From NCBI GenBank assembly GCA_039024915.1, contig JBCCPK010000002.1, positions 186,001 through 250,000 on the forward strand: DNA of 64,000 nt, written 5' to 3'. Shown here piece after piece: positions 8,492 through 18,047 of this stretch. Positions within the stretch are counted from its first letter, which is position 1; each line of letters begins with the position of its first letter. Made by a program: the position numbers and the translations under genes. This stretch comes from Pseudomonadota bacterium (GTDB taxonomy: Bacteria > Pseudomonadota > Alphaproteobacteria > Rhizobiales > MH13). Below the pieces are notes generated by a model, which had not been told where the DNA came from, did not search any database, and was given only the letters and a program-made list of their open reading frames with translations.

Positions 8492-9691
8492 ATGAAAAAG
8501 CTTCTTCTCGCCGGCCTGAGCGTATCTGCGCTGATGGCATCTGGCGTCGCCGCACAGGCAGAAGGCCATGAAGTGAAACTCGGCGTCATTCTGGGCTTCT
8601 CAGGCCCAATTGAATCGCTCACGCCGGACATGGCGGCAGGTGCCGAACTGGCCATGAGTGAAATTTCCGAGTCGGGCCTCTTCCTTGATGGTCATGTGGT
8701 GACCTCGGTTCGCGCGGACTCAACTTGCGTTGACGCCGCTGCCGCAACCGCGGCAGCTGAGCGCCTCATTTCAGCCGAAGGCGTCGCCGCGATCATGGGT
8801 GCCGACTGTTCGGGCGTGACGACGGCCATTATCAACAATGCAACCGTGCCGCAGGGCATCGTCAACATCTCGCCGTCTGCCACGTCGCCGGCGCTAACCG
8901 ATATTGAAGACAATGGCCTGTTCTTCCGCACCGCGCCGTCAGATGCACGGCAGGGGATCGTTCTGGCTGAAGTTGTGATGGATCGCGGCATTGAAGAGGT
9001 GGCCGTTTCCTTCACCAACAATGATTACGGCAAGGGCTTCGCCGACGCATTTGTCGCCGCCTACGAGGGCATGGGCGGCTCTGTCACCCTTTCGGCTCCG
9101 CATGAAGATGGCCGCGGCGACTATTCCGCCGAAGTTGGCGCTCTGGCAGCCGCTGGCGGCGATGCACTGGTCGTTCTTGGCTATGTCGACCGGGGCGGTC
9201 TCGGCGTGATCCGGTCAGCCATCGACACCGGCGCGTTCGAAACTTTCGTCGGCGGCGACGGCATGTTCGGAACCTCGCTCGTCGAGAACCTGGGCGCTGA
9301 CCTTGAGAGCTGGTTCGGCACCCTGCCCGGATCAGCTGTCGGTGGCGACAATCCTTGGCCGGCTGTTGCTGACGCAGCAGGCGTCAACCATGAAGGCCCG
9401 TTCGTCGGCCAGTCTTATGACGCGGCTGCACTGATCCTTCTGGCCATGGCCGCTGGTGGTGATCACACCTCTGAAGCCGCAGCTGCCAACATGATGGCCG
9501 TTGCAAACGCTCCAGGCGAGCCGATCGCTGCTGGCGAACTGGCCAAAGCGCTGGAAATCATCGCTGCTGGCGGTGATATCGATTATGTCGGTGCAACTGG
9601 TGTCGAGTTCGGTGAAGTTGGCGAGCCAAGCGGCGTCTTCAACGAGTTCGAGCTTCAGGACGGCTCACTGGAAACCGTTCGCGTTCGCTAA
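8492..9691 (+). CDS. Branched-chain amino acid-type ABC transporter substrate-binding protein
   Basis: A 399-aa periplasmic protein of the LivJ/LivK (Peripla_BP_6) family. ATG 8492 opens a standard signal peptide (MKKLLLAGLSVSALMASGVA, cleavage near AQA); an ATG-less extension from 8432 has none. The mature protein begins VKLGVILGFSGPIESLTPD, typical for this fold, and later has NDYGKGFADAF and VGQSYDAAALILLAMA. It is the first gene of a complete importer with the next four genes. Members carry amides, ureas, aromatic acids and amino acids, so the ligand is open. Confidence 0.92.
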   Translation: MKKLLLAGLSVSALMASGVAAQAEGHEVKLGVILGFSGPIESLTPDMAAGAELAMSEISESGLFLDGHVVTSVRADSTCVDAAAATAAAERLISAEGVAAIMGADCSGVTTAIINNATVPQGIVNISPSATSPALTDIEDNGLFFRTAPSDARQGIVLAEVVMDRGIEEVAVSFTNNDYGKGFADAFVAAYEGMGGSVTLSAPHEDGRGDYSAEVGALAAAGGDALVVLGYVDRGGLGVIRSAIDTGAFETFVGGDGMFGTSLVENLGADLESWFGTLPGSAVGGDNPWPAVADAAGVNHEGPFVGQSYDAAALILLAMAAGGDHTSEAAAANMMAVANAPGEPIAAGELAKALEIIAAGGDIDYVGATGVEFGEVGEPSGVFNEFELQDGSLETVRVR

Positions 9692-9710
9692 GCGCACGCC
9701 CGTGATGTGT

Positions 9711-9747
9711 TTGGCCGCCTCTCTCCAAGGGGCGGCCAAGCCTTTTT
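9711..9747 (+). terminator. Hairpin with T-tract between binding protein and ATPase genes
   Basis: TTGGCCGCC (9711-9719) pairs perfectly with GGCGGCCAA (9731-9739), followed by a run of five T at 9743-9747. Because the ATPase gene follows in the same direction after 53 bp, this is probably a partial terminator or mRNA-protecting hairpin that makes the binding protein more abundant than the membrane complex. Confidence 0.75.
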
Positions 9748-9799
9748 CTGAACCGCACACATCCGTTTTCCTTATCTCGTCTGCCGATGGAGCTCCCCG

Positions 9800-10612
9800 A
9801 TGATCCGCGTCACGGATCTTCACAAGCAGTTTGGCGGCGTGCACGCCGTCGATGGGGCATCTGTCGAGATCAGGACGGGCACCATCACGGGGCTGATCGG
9901 GCCAAACGGAGCCGGTAAAACCACCCTTTTCAACGTGATCGCGGGCGCTTTCCCGCCGACGTCCGGCAAGGTCGAACTAGACGGCGAGGACATTACAGGC
10001 TTACCGGCGCATAGCCTCTTCCATAAAGGTCTGCTGCGAACCTTCCAGATCGCACACGAGTTTTCATCCCTAACAGTTCGCGACAATCTCATGATGGTGC
10101 CACCGGACCAGCCCGGTGAGAGCCTTTTGGGCGCGTGGTTCAAGGGTTCTGCGGTGCGTTCGCGCGAGAAAGCCATCGCGGACAAGGTCGATGACGTTCT
10201 CGATTTCCTTAACCTCACCCATCTCGTCGATGAACGCGCCGGCAACCTGTCGGGCGGCCAGAAGAAGCTGCTGGAGTTGGGGCGCACGATGATGGTCGAC
10301 GCCAAGATCGTGTTCCTCGACGAGGTCGGTGCCGGCGTGAACCGGACGCTGCTCAACACAATCGGCGACGCGATCATCCGCCTGAACAAGGAACGTGGCT
10401 ACACCTTCTGTATGATCGAACACGACATGGCGTTCATCTCGCGGCTGTGCGACCCGGTGATCGTGATGGCGGAAGGCAAGGTTCTGGTCGAAGGGCCGGC
10501 CGATGTCGTTCAAAAGGACGACCGCGTGATCGAGGCCTACCTTGGCGTCGGTCGCAAACAAGCGGCCAAGCATGAAAGCGAGGCCCCCAGCGCTACGGAG
10601 GCGGCTTCGTGA
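9800..10612 (+). CDS. ABC transporter ATP-binding protein, LivG type
   Basis: A 270-aa ATPase. Walker A is GPNGAGKTT (about residues 35-43), the signature is LSGGQKKLLELGRTMM and Walker B is IVFLDEVGAGVN, with Val after the catalytic Glu where Pro is usual. The His switch is in MIEHDMAFI. The long insertion between Walker A and signature (KGSAVRSREKAIADKVDDVL) is characteristic of LivG rather than LivF. It pairs with the next gene, which starts inside its last codons (GTGA). Confidence 0.92.
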   Translation: MIRVTDLHKQFGGVHAVDGASVEIRTGTITGLIGPNGAGKTTLFNVIAGAFPPTSGKVELDGEDITGLPAHSLFHKGLLRTFQIAHEFSSLTVRDNLMMVPPDQPGESLLGAWFKGSAVRSREKAIADKVDDVLDFLNLTHLVDERAGNLSGGQKKLLELGRTMMVDAKIVFLDEVGAGVNRTLLNTIGDAIIRLNKERGYTFCMIEHDMAFISRLCDPVIVMAEGKVLVEGPADVVQKDDRVIEAYLGVGRKQAAKHESEAPSATEAAS

Positions 10613-11322
10613 CGCTTCTCGTCGCCGATAAGATGCGTGGCGGCTACGGCGCAGCCGACATCCTGCAGGACTGCACCATCGCCTGTGATCGCGGCGAAGT
10701 GGCGGTCATCGTCGGGCCGAATGGCGCGGGCAAGTCGACAGCCATCAAGGCCATTTTTGGCATGCTCAACCTGCGCGGTGGGTCAGTGACGCTCGATGGT
10801 CAGGAGATCACCAGAGTTGCTCCTCAGCAGCGCGTCGAAGCTGGCATGGGTCTTGTCCCGCAGACCAACAATGTTTTCCCAACGATGACGGTCGAAGAAA
10901 ACCTGCAAATGGGCGCGTTCCTGCGTGACGACGGCGGCGCCGGCATCATGGACAAGGTCTACGCACTGTTTCCCGCCGTTTATGAGAAGCGCTATCAGCA
11001 AGCGGGCGAGCTTTCCGGCGGCCAAAGACAACAGGTTGCGGTGGGCCGCGCGATGATGACGGAGCCGACCCTTCTGATCCTTGATGAGCCAACTGCTGGC
11101 GTATCTCCAATCGTTATGGACGAATTGTTCGACCGCATCCTCGAGATTGCGAAGACGGGCGTCGCCATACTCATGGTCGAGCAGAACGCCCGGCAGGCGC
11201 TCGAAATCGCCGATACCGGCTATGTCCTTGTGGAAGGGGGCAACCGCTACACCGATACTGGCGCCGCGCTCCTCGCCGATAAACAGGTGCGCGCGACCTT
11301 CCTGGGAGGGGATCAGTCCTGA
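10609..11322 (+). CDS. ABC transporter ATP-binding protein, LivF type
   Basis: A 237-aa ATPase with Walker A GPNGAGKST, signature LSGGQRQQVAVGRAMM, Walker B LLILDEPTAGVSP and EQNARQALEIAD, the standard LivF ending. The start is GTG 10609, overlapping the LivG stop by four bases. It forms the second nucleotide-binding subunit of the importer. The stop overlaps the next ATG by one base. Confidence 0.92.
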   Translation: MTLLVADKMRGGYGAADILQDCTIACDRGEVAVIVGPNGAGKSTAIKAIFGMLNLRGGSVTLDGQEITRVAPQQRVEAGMGLVPQTNNVFPTMTVEENLQMGAFLRDDGGAGIMDKVYALFPAVYEKRYQQAGELSGGQRQQVAVGRAMMTEPTLLILDEPTAGVSPIVMDELFDRILEIAKTGVAILMVEQNARQALEIADTGYVLVEGGNRYTDTGAALLADKQVRATFLGGDQS

Positions 11323-12335
11323 TGGCCGACCTTCTCAACGCGCTGGTGCTGTTTTCAAACTTCGTTCTGATTCCATCGGTGACCTACGGCGCGCAGCTCG
11401 CGCTCGGGGCGCTGGGCATCACGCTGATCTATGCGATTTTGCGCTTCGCCAATTTCGCTCACGGCGACACCATGGCGTTCGGCACGATGGTTGCGATCTT
11501 CCTGACCTGGGCCTTTCAAGCGATGGGGCTGTCGCTGGGCATCTTTCCGGTGGCGCTTCTTGCGCTGCCGTTTGCGATGGTTGCGACGGCGCTGCTCGTG
11601 CTGGGCACCGATAAGCTGATCTACAAACATTATCGCAACAGGAAGATTGATCCGGTCATTTTCGTGATGACCTCGGTGGGCGTCATGTTCATGATGAATG
11701 GACTGGTTCGCATTTTCATCGGGACCGGCGATATAGCGTTCGCCGACGGCAGCCGGTTCCTCCTGCGCGCGCGTGAGTTCCGCGACATGACGGGTCTCGA
11801 TGAGGGTTTGGCCCTGCGCACCACGCAAGTGATCACCATCGTTGTGGCGGTGGGCGTGATGGCCGCTTTGTTCTGGTTCTTGCAGAAAACCCGAACCGGC
11901 AAATCGATGCGCGCCTTCTCCGACAATGAAGACCTTGCGCTTCTGTCGGGCATAAATCCCGAACGCGTGGTGCTGGTCACCTGGATCATCGCTGGCGGGC
12001 TGGCCACAATAGCAGGGGTCTTGTACGGCCTCGACAAGAGCTTCCGCCCGTTCACCTATTTCCAGCTGCTCTTGCCCATGTTCGCGGCAGCCATCCTTGG
12101 CGGTATCGGCCAGCCCATCGGCGCGGTCGTCGGCGGCTTCGTTATCGCCTTTTCGGAGGTCGCGCTGACATATGCCTACCGCCGCGTCTTCGCTTATGTC
12201 GGCCCTGAAAACTGGGACCCCGAAGGGCTCTTCCAACTGGTTGAAACCGAATACAAGTTCGCAATCTCGTTCATCCTGCTGGTGATCGTTCTGCTGATCA
12301 GGCCGACGGGCATCTTTAGGGGGAGGATCGTATGA
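11322..12335 (+). CDS. Branched-chain amino acid-type ABC permease, LivH type
   Basis: A 337-aa inner-membrane protein with about eight hydrophobic segments. It shows the LivH features LALGALGITLIYAILRFANFAHGD near the N-terminus (the N-FAHG motif that follows the first helices) and GLDKSFRPFTYFQLLLPMFAAAILGGIGQPIGAVVGG in the C-terminal half. It is coupled to livF (TGATG) and livM (ATGA). Confidence 0.92.
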   Translation: MADLLNALVLFSNFVLIPSVTYGAQLALGALGITLIYAILRFANFAHGDTMAFGTMVAIFLTWAFQAMGLSLGIFPVALLALPFAMVATALLVLGTDKLIYKHYRNRKIDPVIFVMTSVGVMFMMNGLVRIFIGTGDIAFADGSRFLLRAREFRDMTGLDEGLALRTTQVITIVVAVGVMAALFWFLQKTRTGKSMRAFSDNEDLALLSGINPERVVLVTWIIAGGLATIAGVLYGLDKSFRPFTYFQLLLPMFAAAILGGIGQPIGAVVGGFVIAFSEVALTYAYRRVFAYVGPENWDPEGLFQLVETEYKFAISFILLVIVLLIRPTGIFRGRIV

Positions 12336-13666
12336 GCGACACTGCCGCCCAAAACGGACAGCCCGCCGCCTGGTGGGAAAACCCGTGGCTGCTGTTCGCG
12401 ATCATGGGCGGCCTGCTCGCTTTCACCGGCTTCGTCCAAAGCTGGCTTCTGGCACTGACCATCGTCCAGTTGTGCATGATCTCAGCGATCATGGCGCTCG
12501 GCGTCAATGTGCAATGGGGCTATGCAGGCCTCTTCAATGCCGGAACGATGGGCTTCGTCGCGCTTGGCGGCGTGGCAGCGGTCCTTGCATCGGCTCCGCC
12601 GGTAGCGGAAGCCTGGAGCGCGGGCGGTGGGCGGATCGTGCTCGCCTTTGTTTTTCTGGCAGTGGTGATCGTTGCGGTCGTTCTGGCCCGCCAGCGCCTA
12701 GGTAGCCTCGCCCGCTCACTGGCAACACTCATTTTGATCGTGGCGGGTTTCGCCATATTCACCCAGCTATTCGAGCCTGCCCGCGATGCCGTTGAGGCGG
12801 TCAACCCGGCACAATCGGGCTATCTGGGCGGCATGGGCGTTTCGATCCTGTTTGGTTGGGCCTTGGGCGGACTGTTTGCTGCAGGGGCAGCTTGGGTCAT
12901 CGGAAAAATCGCGATTGGGCTGCGCTCCGACTACCTCGCCATTGCCACCTTGGGGATCGCCGAGATCATCCTCGCGGTGATCAAGAACGAGGATTGGCTT
13001 ACGCGTGGCGTCAAGAATGTGACCGGCCTCGACCGGCCTGTTCCCTACGAGGTGGACTTGCAAACCGATCCCGGTTTCATCGAGTTTGCGGCAGGCCTGG
13101 GCGCTGAACCAAACGTCGCAGCGGGCATCGTTGTCAAGCTGGCCTTCATCGCCCTGTTCGGCATCGTTTTGATCACAATGGTGTATTTGGCCGAAAAGGC
13201 CCTGCACTCTCCCTGGGGCCGCATGATGCGTGCCATCCGCGACCGGCCCGCCGCTGCATCGGCGATGGGCAAGGACGTCAAGGCACGGCACATTCAAGCC
13301 TTCGTCATTGGATCAGCGATATGCGGCATCGCCGGCGCCATGCTCGTTACGCTCGACGGGCAATTCACGCCCGGCTCCTACCAGCCTTTGCGCTTCACGT
13401 TCCTCGTCCTCGTGATGGTCGTGGTTGGCGGATCGGGCAACAATCTCGGCTCGGTGCTTGGGGGCTTTCTGATCTGGTTCGTCTGGGTCCAGTCGGAAGC
13501 CTTGGGTACATTGCTCGCGGACCTCGCATCCTCGACGCTCGCCGAACAAAGCCCGCTACGCGACAGTTTCCGCGACGCAGCCCCGCACCTGCGACCGGTT
13601 CTGATGGGCCTTATTCTGGTGCTTGTTTTGCGGTTTCGTCCACGCGGTTTGCTGCCTGAACGGTAG
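12332..13666 (+). CDS. Branched-chain amino acid-type ABC permease, LivM type
   Basis: A 444-aa multi-spanning permease. The LivM pattern is clear: MALGVNVQWGYAGLFNAGTMGFVALG, then LRSDYLAIATLGIAEII and RAIRDRPAAASAMGKDVKARH, ending with LRFRPRGLLPER. It is longer than many LivM proteins because of an extra hydrophobic and loop region around residues 95-160. It completes the five-gene importer; the next gene begins 26 bp downstream. Confidence 0.92.
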   Translation: MSDTAAQNGQPAAWWENPWLLFAIMGGLLAFTGFVQSWLLALTIVQLCMISAIMALGVNVQWGYAGLFNAGTMGFVALGGVAAVLASAPPVAEAWSAGGGRIVLAFVFLAVVIVAVVLARQRLGSLARSLATLILIVAGFAIFTQLFEPARDAVEAVNPAQSGYLGGMGVSILFGWALGGLFAAGAAWVIGKIAIGLRSDYLAIATLGIAEIILAVIKNEDWLTRGVKNVTGLDRPVPYEVDLQTDPGFIEFAAGLGAEPNVAAGIVVKLAFIALFGIVLITMVYLAEKALHSPWGRMMRAIRDRPAAASAMGKDVKARHIQAFVIGSAICGIAGAMLVTLDGQFTPGSYQPLRFTFLVLVMVVVGGSGNNLGSVLGGFLIWFVWVQSEALGTLLADLASSTLAEQSPLRDSFRDAAPHLRPVLMGLILVLVLRFRPRGLLPER

Positions 13667-13692
13667 CGCGCCAACCCAATCGGGAGCTGGAT

Positions 13693-14526
13693 ATGACCGA
13701 TCTCGACCTCCTGCCCAGCAAGCTGCTCGCCCTGTTTGTGAGGCCGGATTTCTGGCTCTGGCTGGGCTTACTGACGGTACTGCTTGCTCTCCACCGCGGG
13801 TGGATCAAGCTCGCGCGGTGGGTCACCTGGTCAATTGTTATCGCGGTTACGCTCGTCGGTTTCTATCCGGTCGGCTCACTGTGGCTTGCGCCTCTAGAAA
13901 ATCGATTTCCTGTAAACCCGTCCCTCGCGGGCGCGCCATCGGCGATCATCGTGCTCGGTGGTGGCGAAGAAGCCGCTATCAGCAGCGCCTGGGGCCAGGT
14001 CAACATCAATGACGCTGGCGACCGCCTCACCCGTGGGGTCGAACGCGCGCTGGAGTATCCCGATACGCCGCTTCTGTTCACGGGGCGCGCGTTCAATCCA
14101 CTCAACGACCCCTCTCTGGTGAACGGCGCGGACCAGGCGGCAAGCCTGTTCCGTCAGCTTGGGCTGCCGGAGGATCGGGTGCAACATCTCGGGAAAGCGC
14201 GCCGGACAGCGGAGCACACGGAAGACATCGTCCAGATGCTCGACCAGTTGGGCGTCGAACCGAGCGCGGAACAGCCACTGCTGATCATCACAAGTGCATT
14301 TCATATGCCGCGGACGATCGGCGTCTTGTGCCAAGCGGGCTTCCGGCATCTCGTCGCCGACCCCACAGATTTTCGCACCACACCCGGTCGCAGCTTGGCG
14401 CACCGGCTTCGCTGGAACTATGCCAATAACCTTGGGGACCTCAAGTTGGCATTCCGCGAATGGGCGGGGCTCATTGCTTACCACTTGAAAGGCCACACGC
14501 CGAACGTGTTTCCATCACAATGCTGA
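13693..14526 (+). CDS. YdcF-family (DUF218) membrane protein
   Basis: A 277-aa protein with two N-terminal membrane segments (WLWLGLLTVLLAL and WVTWSIVIAVTLVGFYPVG) followed by a DUF218 domain. Typical motifs are SAIIVLGGGEE, RGVERALEYPDTPLLFTG, EDRVQHLGKARRTAEHTED and LLIITSAFHMPRTIGVL. Relatives include YdcF, ElyC and SanA, linked to cell-envelope functions. It may be read through from the importer but its job there is unclear. It sits at the boundary between the transporter genes and the PGC. Confidence 0.88.
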   Translation: MTDLDLLPSKLLALFVRPDFWLWLGLLTVLLALHRGWIKLARWVTWSIVIAVTLVGFYPVGSLWLAPLENRFPVNPSLAGAPSAIIVLGGGEEAAISSAWGQVNINDAGDRLTRGVERALEYPDTPLLFTGRAFNPLNDPSLVNGADQAASLFRQLGLPEDRVQHLGKARRTAEHTEDIVQMLDQLGVEPSAEQPLLIITSAFHMPRTIGVLCQAGFRHLVADPTDFRTTPGRSLAHRLRWNYANNLGDLKLAFREWAGLIAYHLKGHTPNVFPSQC

Positions 14527-14539
14527 CCCAGCTGACAGC

Positions 14540-15076
14540 ATGTTGAGCACTAACCTGCCGCCCCTCGCGCTTTCAGTTCGACAGCCATGGGCGTGGGCCA
14601 TCATTCATGGCGGCAAAGCGATCGAAAACCGGTCCATCGGGTCAATTATCTCGGGGAAGATGGACTGCAGACCCATAGCAATCCATGCTGCAACCGGGCT
14701 GACGGAGAAGGAATTCCGCTGGGGTTACGACAAACTGTCCGAGCACGGCGTTCAATGCCCGTTACCTCGAGACCTCGTGCGTGGCGCGATTATTGGCCAG
14801 GTCAAGGTTGTCGATATTGTCAGCGAGAGCGCAAGTCCGTGGTTCGGACGATCAAGGCCCGACAATCGTGGCCTCGTCTTGGAGGAGCCACGGCCGTGTG
14901 AGCCCATCCCCGCAAAAGGGGAGCTGGGCTACTTCAACTGGGAACGAGCCGGTGCGTTTGCAGGTGCTCTTTCCTGGATGCGCAAATACGAGAACGCCGA
15001 TGGCCAGGCCGGTGGATCGTCGCTTTTTGACGACCTGCCGCTGCAGTTTCCATCCAAGCCCGAAAAGCCATTTTGA
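14540..15076 (+). CDS. ASCH domain protein
   Basis: A 178-aa cytoplasmic protein. The opening ALSVRQPWAWAIIHGGKAIENRS is the signature of the ASCH fold, a PUA-like domain thought to bind RNA or modified nucleotides. Later GAIIGQVKVVDIV and GYFNWE fit the same domain. It starts 13 bp after the YdcF-like gene and ends 140 bp before the end of the convergent bchP gene. No link to photosynthesis is known. Confidence 0.85.
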   Translation: MLSTNLPPLALSVRQPWAWAIIHGGKAIENRSIGSIISGKMDCRPIAIHAATGLTEKEFRWGYDKLSEHGVQCPLPRDLVRGAIIGQVKVVDIVSESASPWFGRSRPDNRGLVLEEPRPCEPIPAKGELGYFNWERAGAFAGALSWMRKYENADGQAGGSSLFDDLPLQFPSKPEKPF

Positions 15077-15212
15077 CCTCGAACGATAAAGCCCACCAAC
15101 AAACAGTTGGTCGCTCGAAATCATCAACGCCCGCCGGAAGCTCGCACGCGGCAAAGCTGCTTCAAACACGGGGACCAAATAATGCGACCGGCAATCTGCG
15201 GCGTCTGAACGT

Positions 15213-15237
15213 GCGCCTAGCCTTGGGGCTTAGGCGC
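15213..15237 (-). terminator. Hairpin at the end of bchP
   Basis: On the minus strand GCGCCTAAGCC can pair with GGCTAGGCGC (10 bp with one bulged A) around a four-base loop; the bchP TAG lies inside the stem. No T-run follows, so it may mark a weak terminator or a 3'-end stabilising structure for the bchG-bchP transcript. Confidence 0.4.
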
Positions 15238-16626
15238 CACGTCCGTTTGCACCGCCGAACCGTCGCGCGGAGCGGCAGAGACCAGCCCCATAAGATGCGC
15301 AAGGTCTTTGAAGAAGATGCGAAGGTGGGCCATTGGATCGGCCCGCACGAGTTTCTTGTTCATGTAGGCCTGCCAGGTCAGCCGCTGAACGTCAGGGTCC
15401 TCACAGATCGAGACGAAACGCTCGCGCCGCTTATCGGATGAATACCAAAAGTGCTGCATGATGCCTAAGATCATAAAGACCCGGCCGTGATCCTTCATGA
15501 ATTTCTTGCGCGCGGTAGCAAGGGCCCGCGCGTCGCCGGTCGCAAGGAACATCGCCACCGCGTCCGCGGCCCGGCGTCCACCTTCCATTGCATAGTAGAT
15601 GCCCTCACCCGAGGCTGGCGCCACAATTCCCGCCGCATCGCCTGCAACGACAACATTCCGGCCATTGTCCCATTTCTTGAGGGGTTTGAGCGGTATGGGC
15701 GCGCCTTCCTTACGGACGGTTTCACAGCCATCGAGGCCGGCGACCTCGCGCAGCGTCTTGGTTGCACCGCGAAGCGAAAAGCCCTTGTTGGCGCTACCCA
15801 CGCCGATCGATGTATGCGGGCCGTGCGGAAAAACCCAACCGTAGAAATCGGGCGAGACCCGCCCTTGATAATAGACATCGCACCGGGTGGGCGCGAAATC
15901 CGCGTCAATAGCGGCATCCGATTCGGGCTCGGGCGATTTCACGATTTCATGGTAGGCGAACACGCATGGTACGCGCTCTGCGCCGTCCACAGCCTGCTTT
16001 GCAACGGCAGAGCGTGCTCCGTCGGCGCCTATGACAGCCCGTGCAATGACGGACCGTAAGGGTGCCCCGCTGCCATCTCTCTTGGCTTTGAAGAAAACCC
16101 GTACAGTGCCGTCGTCACAGTCTTCGAAGCGTTCGAACCCGCCATAGGCGCGTGTGGCACCCGATGATTGGGCGCGGGTGCGCAACCACTCGTCAAAATG
16201 CTCGCGATCAACCATGCCGACATAGCCGCCATCGATGGGCATCGGCACCTGACGCCCCGACGGCGCGACCATCAGAGCGGACTTAATCCGCGCCACGAGC
16301 TGATCGTCGGGGATGTCGAAATCTTCGACGCAACGGGGCGGAATAGCACCGCCACATGGTTTGATGCGCCCGTCTTTGTCGAGCAGAAGGACCGAGTGGC
16401 CGGCTTGCGCCAGACCATTGGCAGCCGTCGCACCGCATGGCCCCCCACCAACTACAACCACATCAAATCGCTGGTCTTGGTCAGGAAGGGGATGGGTTTT
16501 CCATTCCGTCCCCGGGACGTCGACCCCGGGCTGGTCCTCATCAACGGGCATCGATGCAGCGCTAGCGCTTACCGCAAGATCCTCCGCGGATTCAAAGTCG
16601 ATATTTTCGCGCAAATCCAAGCTCAT
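15217..16626 (-). CDS. bchP: Geranylgeranyl reductase BchP
   Basis: This 469-aa flavoprotein reduces the geranylgeranyl tail of bacteriochlorophyll a to phytyl. After a roughly 50-residue acidic N-terminal extension it shows the FAD-binding motif VVVVGGGPCGATAANGLAQ, then IKPCGGAIPPRC, AVIGADGARSAVAKQ, YYQGRVSPDFYGWVFPHG and GDAAGIVAPASGEGIYYAMEG, all standard for BchP/ChlP. The start at 16626 follows GGAGGG and lies three bases from the preceding stop. The extension is unusual since the core normally begins near the GxGxxG motif. The bchG-pucC-like-bchP order is conserved in alphaproteobacterial PGCs. Confidence 0.95.
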   Translation of the reverse strand: MSLDLRENIDFESAEDLAVSASAASMPVDEDQPGVDVPGTEWKTHPLPDQDQRFDVVVVGGGPCGATAANGLAQAGHSVLLLDKDGRIKPCGGAIPPRCVEDFDIPDDQLVARIKSALMVAPSGRQVPMPIDGGYVGMVDREHFDEWLRTRAQSSGATRAYGGFERFEDCDDGTVRVFFKAKRDGSGAPLRSVIARAVIGADGARSAVAKQAVDGAERVPCVFAYHEIVKSPEPESDAAIDADFAPTRCDVYYQGRVSPDFYGWVFPHGPHTSIGVGSANKGFSLRGATKTLREVAGLDGCETVRKEGAPIPLKPLKKWDNGRNVVVAGDAAGIVAPASGEGIYYAMEGGRRAADAVAMFLATGDARALATARKKFMKDHGRVFMILGIMQHFWYSSDKRRERFVSICEDPDVQRLTWQAYMNKKLVRADPMAHLRIFFKDLAHLMGLVSAAPRDGSAVQTDVAPKPQG

Positions 16627-16628
16627 GT

Positions 16629-18044
16629 TCAGGGCCCTCCCACGCCCGACAGGTAACCGTCGCCCGCAACGGACAGCCGGTCGCGGCGCTCCGCAAGATG
16701 ATCCATCCCAATGCGGGCAGCGAGCGCCGCAGAAACGAAGAAAACAAAGGCCTCAAGGGTAAAAACTGTTCCGTAGGCGACAGGGATGGAGCCGGTAAGC
16801 GCGCGCGTCACATCAATCCCTATGGTTCCAACGAGCCCACCAAGGCCAAAAGCGATTGCCTGGGCTGCACCGAACAGGCCCATACGGACACCCTCGCGGT
16901 TTTTACCCCCATCGGACGCAATGCTCATCATGGAACCAATCGCGGCGACGGCAAACGCGCCGTTGGCAAGTCCAAGCGCAAAGACGTTCGCCTTCAATGG
17001 CCAGGACCCGGGAAAATTCGCGGAGACCGCGAGCCCCAGCAGGGCAAGCGCGGAGGCCGCACATCCGCCGACTGTCCAGGCTTTGAGGGAGCCAAAGCGA
17101 ATGCCGCGAAAACCCATGCCTGCCAGCGCAACCACAATCATGCCAACCAGGACGCCACCATGCTGAACACCGGCAAGCTGCGTTGACGCGCCAGGTGTGT
17201 AACCAAAGACGGCGCCAGCGAACGGCTCCAAAATCAAATCTTGGGTCGAGTAAGCCAGCATCGACGCGAACACGAAAATTGCAAACGAGCGGGCCTTCGG
17301 ATCGGCCCAGACCTCGGCCATCACCTGCCTGAAAGGCGGCTTGGCTGCTTGTTCTTCGCTCGCGGCTTCGGCGGTCAAGTCGCGCGGTCTTTCAACTTTC
17401 CATAACGCGACGACCGTCAAAGCGAATGCAAACGCGCAAACCACTGCTGTGACCGTGATCAGTCGGGTCATGCTGAAGGGGTCGAGTTGGCCGCCGGCGA
17501 TACCGGCGGTGAGAATGAACCCGACGATCATCATCACCCAGACGATGGTAGCGGCCGGCGCACGGCGCTCCGGGTCAACTTGGACGGCCAGGAGCGTCAG
17601 CAAAGACGTCCCCGAAGCCCCAACCCCAACGCCGATCGCAACAAAAGACAGCGTGGCTGCGATTATCCCGATGACCGTGCTTTGCGCCATGAGCGCAACA
17701 GACAGCGCAGCGGCAAACCCGCCAAGCGCCAGCACGCCCATCCCGCCGACGATCCAAGGCGTGCGCCGCCCTCCCATATCGGAGCCGTAGCCCCAGCGGG
17801 GCCGTGACATCTGCACCGCGTAATGCAGGCCTACGAGGATGCCAGGCAGCATGGCTGGCAGCATCAGTTCGACGACCATAACGCGGTTGAGCGTGGAGGT
17901 TGTCAGGACAACAATTGCACCAAGTGCGGTTTGGACAAGACCGAGCCGAAAAATCCCCAGCCAGCCGAGATAAGGCATCCGTCCTGCCGGACGGGCCGTC
18001 CCGCTGCCGTGCTTTGGCACAGATGCATCTGCGACCATGGCCAT
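16629..18044 (-). CDS. PucC-family MFS protein between bchG and bchP
   Basis: A 471-aa membrane protein with about 12 hydrophobic segments in the BCH1/PucC family (orf428/G115 of other PGCs). The marks are NRVMVVELMLPAMLPGILVGLHYAVQMSRPRWGYGSD, GRRTPWIVGGM and AYSTQDLILEPFAG. The family is thought to deliver bacteriochlorophyll to antenna polypeptides. It starts one codon after the bchG stop and is followed directly by bchP, so it belongs to a bacteriochlorophyll-tail operon. It differs from the second family member, lhaA at 31.2 kb, by location. Confidence 0.92.
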   Translation of the reverse strand: MAMVADASVPKHGSGTARPAGRMPYLGWLGIFRLGLVQTALGAIVVLTTSTLNRVMVVELMLPAMLPGILVGLHYAVQMSRPRWGYGSDMGGRRTPWIVGGMGVLALGGFAAALSVALMAQSTVIGIIAATLSFVAIGVGVGASGTSLLTLLAVQVDPERRAPAATIVWVMMIVGFILTAGIAGGQLDPFSMTRLITVTAVVCAFAFALTVVALWKVERPRDLTAEAASEEQAAKPPFRQVMAEVWADPKARSFAIFVFASMLAYSTQDLILEPFAGAVFGYTPGASTQLAGVQHGGVLVGMIVVALAGMGFRGIRFGSLKAWTVGGCAASALALLGLAVSANFPGSWPLKANVFALGLANGAFAVAAIGSMMSIASDGGKNREGVRMGLFGAAQAIAFGLGGLVGTIGIDVTRALTGSIPVAYGTVFTLEAFVFFVSAALAARIGMDHLAERRDRLSVAGDGYLSGVGGP

Positions 18045-18047
18045 GAT

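Noticed and set aside
11355-12236. 293-codon minus-strand frame
   Set aside because: Antisense to livH; very high His/Arg/Gln content and no motifs.
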